Below, in pieces: positions 63,455 through 64,000 of a DNA stretch of 64,000 nucleotides. A program made the position numbers and the translations under genes. The notes under the pieces were generated by a model, which ran no database searches, was not told the origin of the DNA, and was given only the letters and a program-made list of their open reading frames with translations. The DNA is taken from NCBI GenBank assembly GCA_026705925.1, contig JAPOZT010000014.1, positions 50,536 through 114,535 of the forward strand, read 5' to 3'. This DNA is from Gemmatimonadota bacterium (GTDB lineage: Bacteria; JAAXHH01). Position 1 is the stretch's first letter. Each line of letters begins with the position of its first letter.

Positions 63455-64000
63455 TCAGTCTTCCGGCATCAGTTCCAGTCTCATCCGCGCGAACCCGGCC
63501 TCCTCCGAATCGGGGAATTCAGTGATTACCCGTTCCAGGTAGGTCCGCGCCTCGGACGTTTCGTTCCGGGCGACCTTGATGGAGGCGATCTTCAACAGGG
63601 TGGCCGGCACCTTGTTGCCGTCCGGATACGCGTTCAACAGCATCTCGTAGGCATCGAGCGCCTGGGTGTACAGGCTCTGGGTATAGTAGCATTCGCCGAT
63701 ATAGAACTGCGCGTCGTCGGCCAGCTCCGAATCCGGAAAGTACTCGATGTACTGGGTAAACTGCCGGACCGCCACGTCGTAACTGCCTTGCTGGAAATCC
63801 CTTAGCGCCAGGTCGTACAGCTCACCTGGATCGAAGGACCCGGTCTGTGCCGCCGACGTATCCGGCCCTGCCGGCGCGCTCAACTGGACCTGCAGGCTTT
63901 CCATCCTGCGCACCAGGGCCGAAAACTGGCGGTCGCTTTCCGTGTCAGCCGTGTTGATCCCGGAAGTCAGCCGGTTCTTCCAAGAGGGCCAGCTCGATGA
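63455..64000 (-). CDS. CpoB/YbgF-like TPR protein, N-terminus beyond window edge
   Basis: 181 residues are visible and the frame stays open to the right edge. The N-terminal visible part is a likely coiled-coil region (RQFSALVRRMESLQVQ). Then TPR units: LYDLALRDFQQGSYDVAVRQ, DDAQFYIGECYYTQSLYTQA and ASIKVARNETSEARTYL, ending DSEEAGFARMRLELMPED. This matches the C-terminal domain of CpoB (YbgF), which coordinates Tol-Pal with peptidoglycan synthesis. It precedes the two Pal genes on the same strand. Confidence 0.8.
   Translation of the reverse strand, partial: SSSWPSWKNRLTSGINTADTESDRQFSALVRRMESLQVQLSAPAGPDTSAAQTGSFDPGELYDLALRDFQQGSYDVAVRQFTQYIEYFPDSELADDAQFYIGECYYTQSLYTQALDAYEMLLNAYPDGNKVPATLLKIASIKVARNETSEARTYLERVITEFPDSEEAGFARMRLELMPED

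Overview
The window looks like a chromosomal segment of a GC-rich, Gram-negative, didermic bacterium. Outer-membrane markers are two OmpA/Pal-type proteins, a CpoB/YbgF-like TPR protein and lipobox lipoproteins. Bat (aerotolerance) genes, a Gld-like ABC exporter, a yeast/archaeal-type aspartate-semialdehyde dehydrogenase and several Gfo/Idh/MocA oxidoreductases point to the FCB side of the tree, for example a Latescibacterota- or Gemmatimonadota-like lineage. That placement is an inference from gene content. There is no rRNA here to confirm it.

Left part (1-24.8 kb). The N-terminal half of lepA runs off the left edge. An ECF sigma factor and its zinc-finger anti-sigma factor follow. Divergent from them are a Pro-rich membrane protein and a double-PspC protein, closed by a strong terminator. 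Then come a possible small membrane peptide with surE, a sulfotransferase-like gene and a class V aminotransferase. From about 24.7 kb down to 6.7 kb on the minus strand runs one very long, tightly packed gene train: fmdB, moxR, DUF58, a Gld-like ABC ATPase/permease/GldG set, DUF4340, a DUF4381-like protein, batA, batB, batC, then aspartate kinase, homoserine dehydrogenase and asd, then batD and batE. Three amino-acid biosynthesis genes are therefore nested inside the Bat/MoxR stress cluster.

Middle (24.8-42.6 kb). groES-groEL lies directly upstream of that train, separated by a hairpin terminator. An AT-rich island at about 26.9-28.3 kb carries a DUF6338-like membrane protein followed one base later by an unlisted 52-residue Pro-rich protein and a terminator. 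Next are an LDH2-type dehydrogenase, a Gfo/Idh/MocA oxidoreductase, a small lipoprotein, a HEPN/MNT toxin-antitoxin pair and a nucleotidyltransferase-DUF4037 protein. An arginine operon (argR-argC-argB-argD-argH-argA-like GNAT) has a recognisable promoter and candidate ARG boxes. A vapBC pair with a clear promoter and operator-like palindrome follows, then moaC, an ECF-transporter S component, DUF420, heme O synthase and a CopD-like protein.

Right part (42.6-64 kb). A consensus sigma70 promoter drives a sugar/pentose-phosphate operon (ROK kinase, M20 peptidase, quinone oxidoreductase, transaldolase, 6-phosphogluconate dehydrogenase, ribulose-phosphate epimerase). It is followed by a MATE transporter, an orphan branched-chain amino-acid-type binding lipoprotein, tRNA-Glu(UUC), another Gfo/Idh/MocA enzyme, a HAD phosphatase and a D-2-hydroxyacid dehydrogenase. 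An operon of a membrane dipeptidase lipoprotein, larB, larC (with a His/Asp-rich insertion), a fused double ECF ATPase and an amidohydrolase comes next. Two tandem Pal paralogues and a CpoB-like fragment close the window. A recurrent feature is short tandem duplications (14-35 bp period) sitting in intergenic spacers against start or stop codons.
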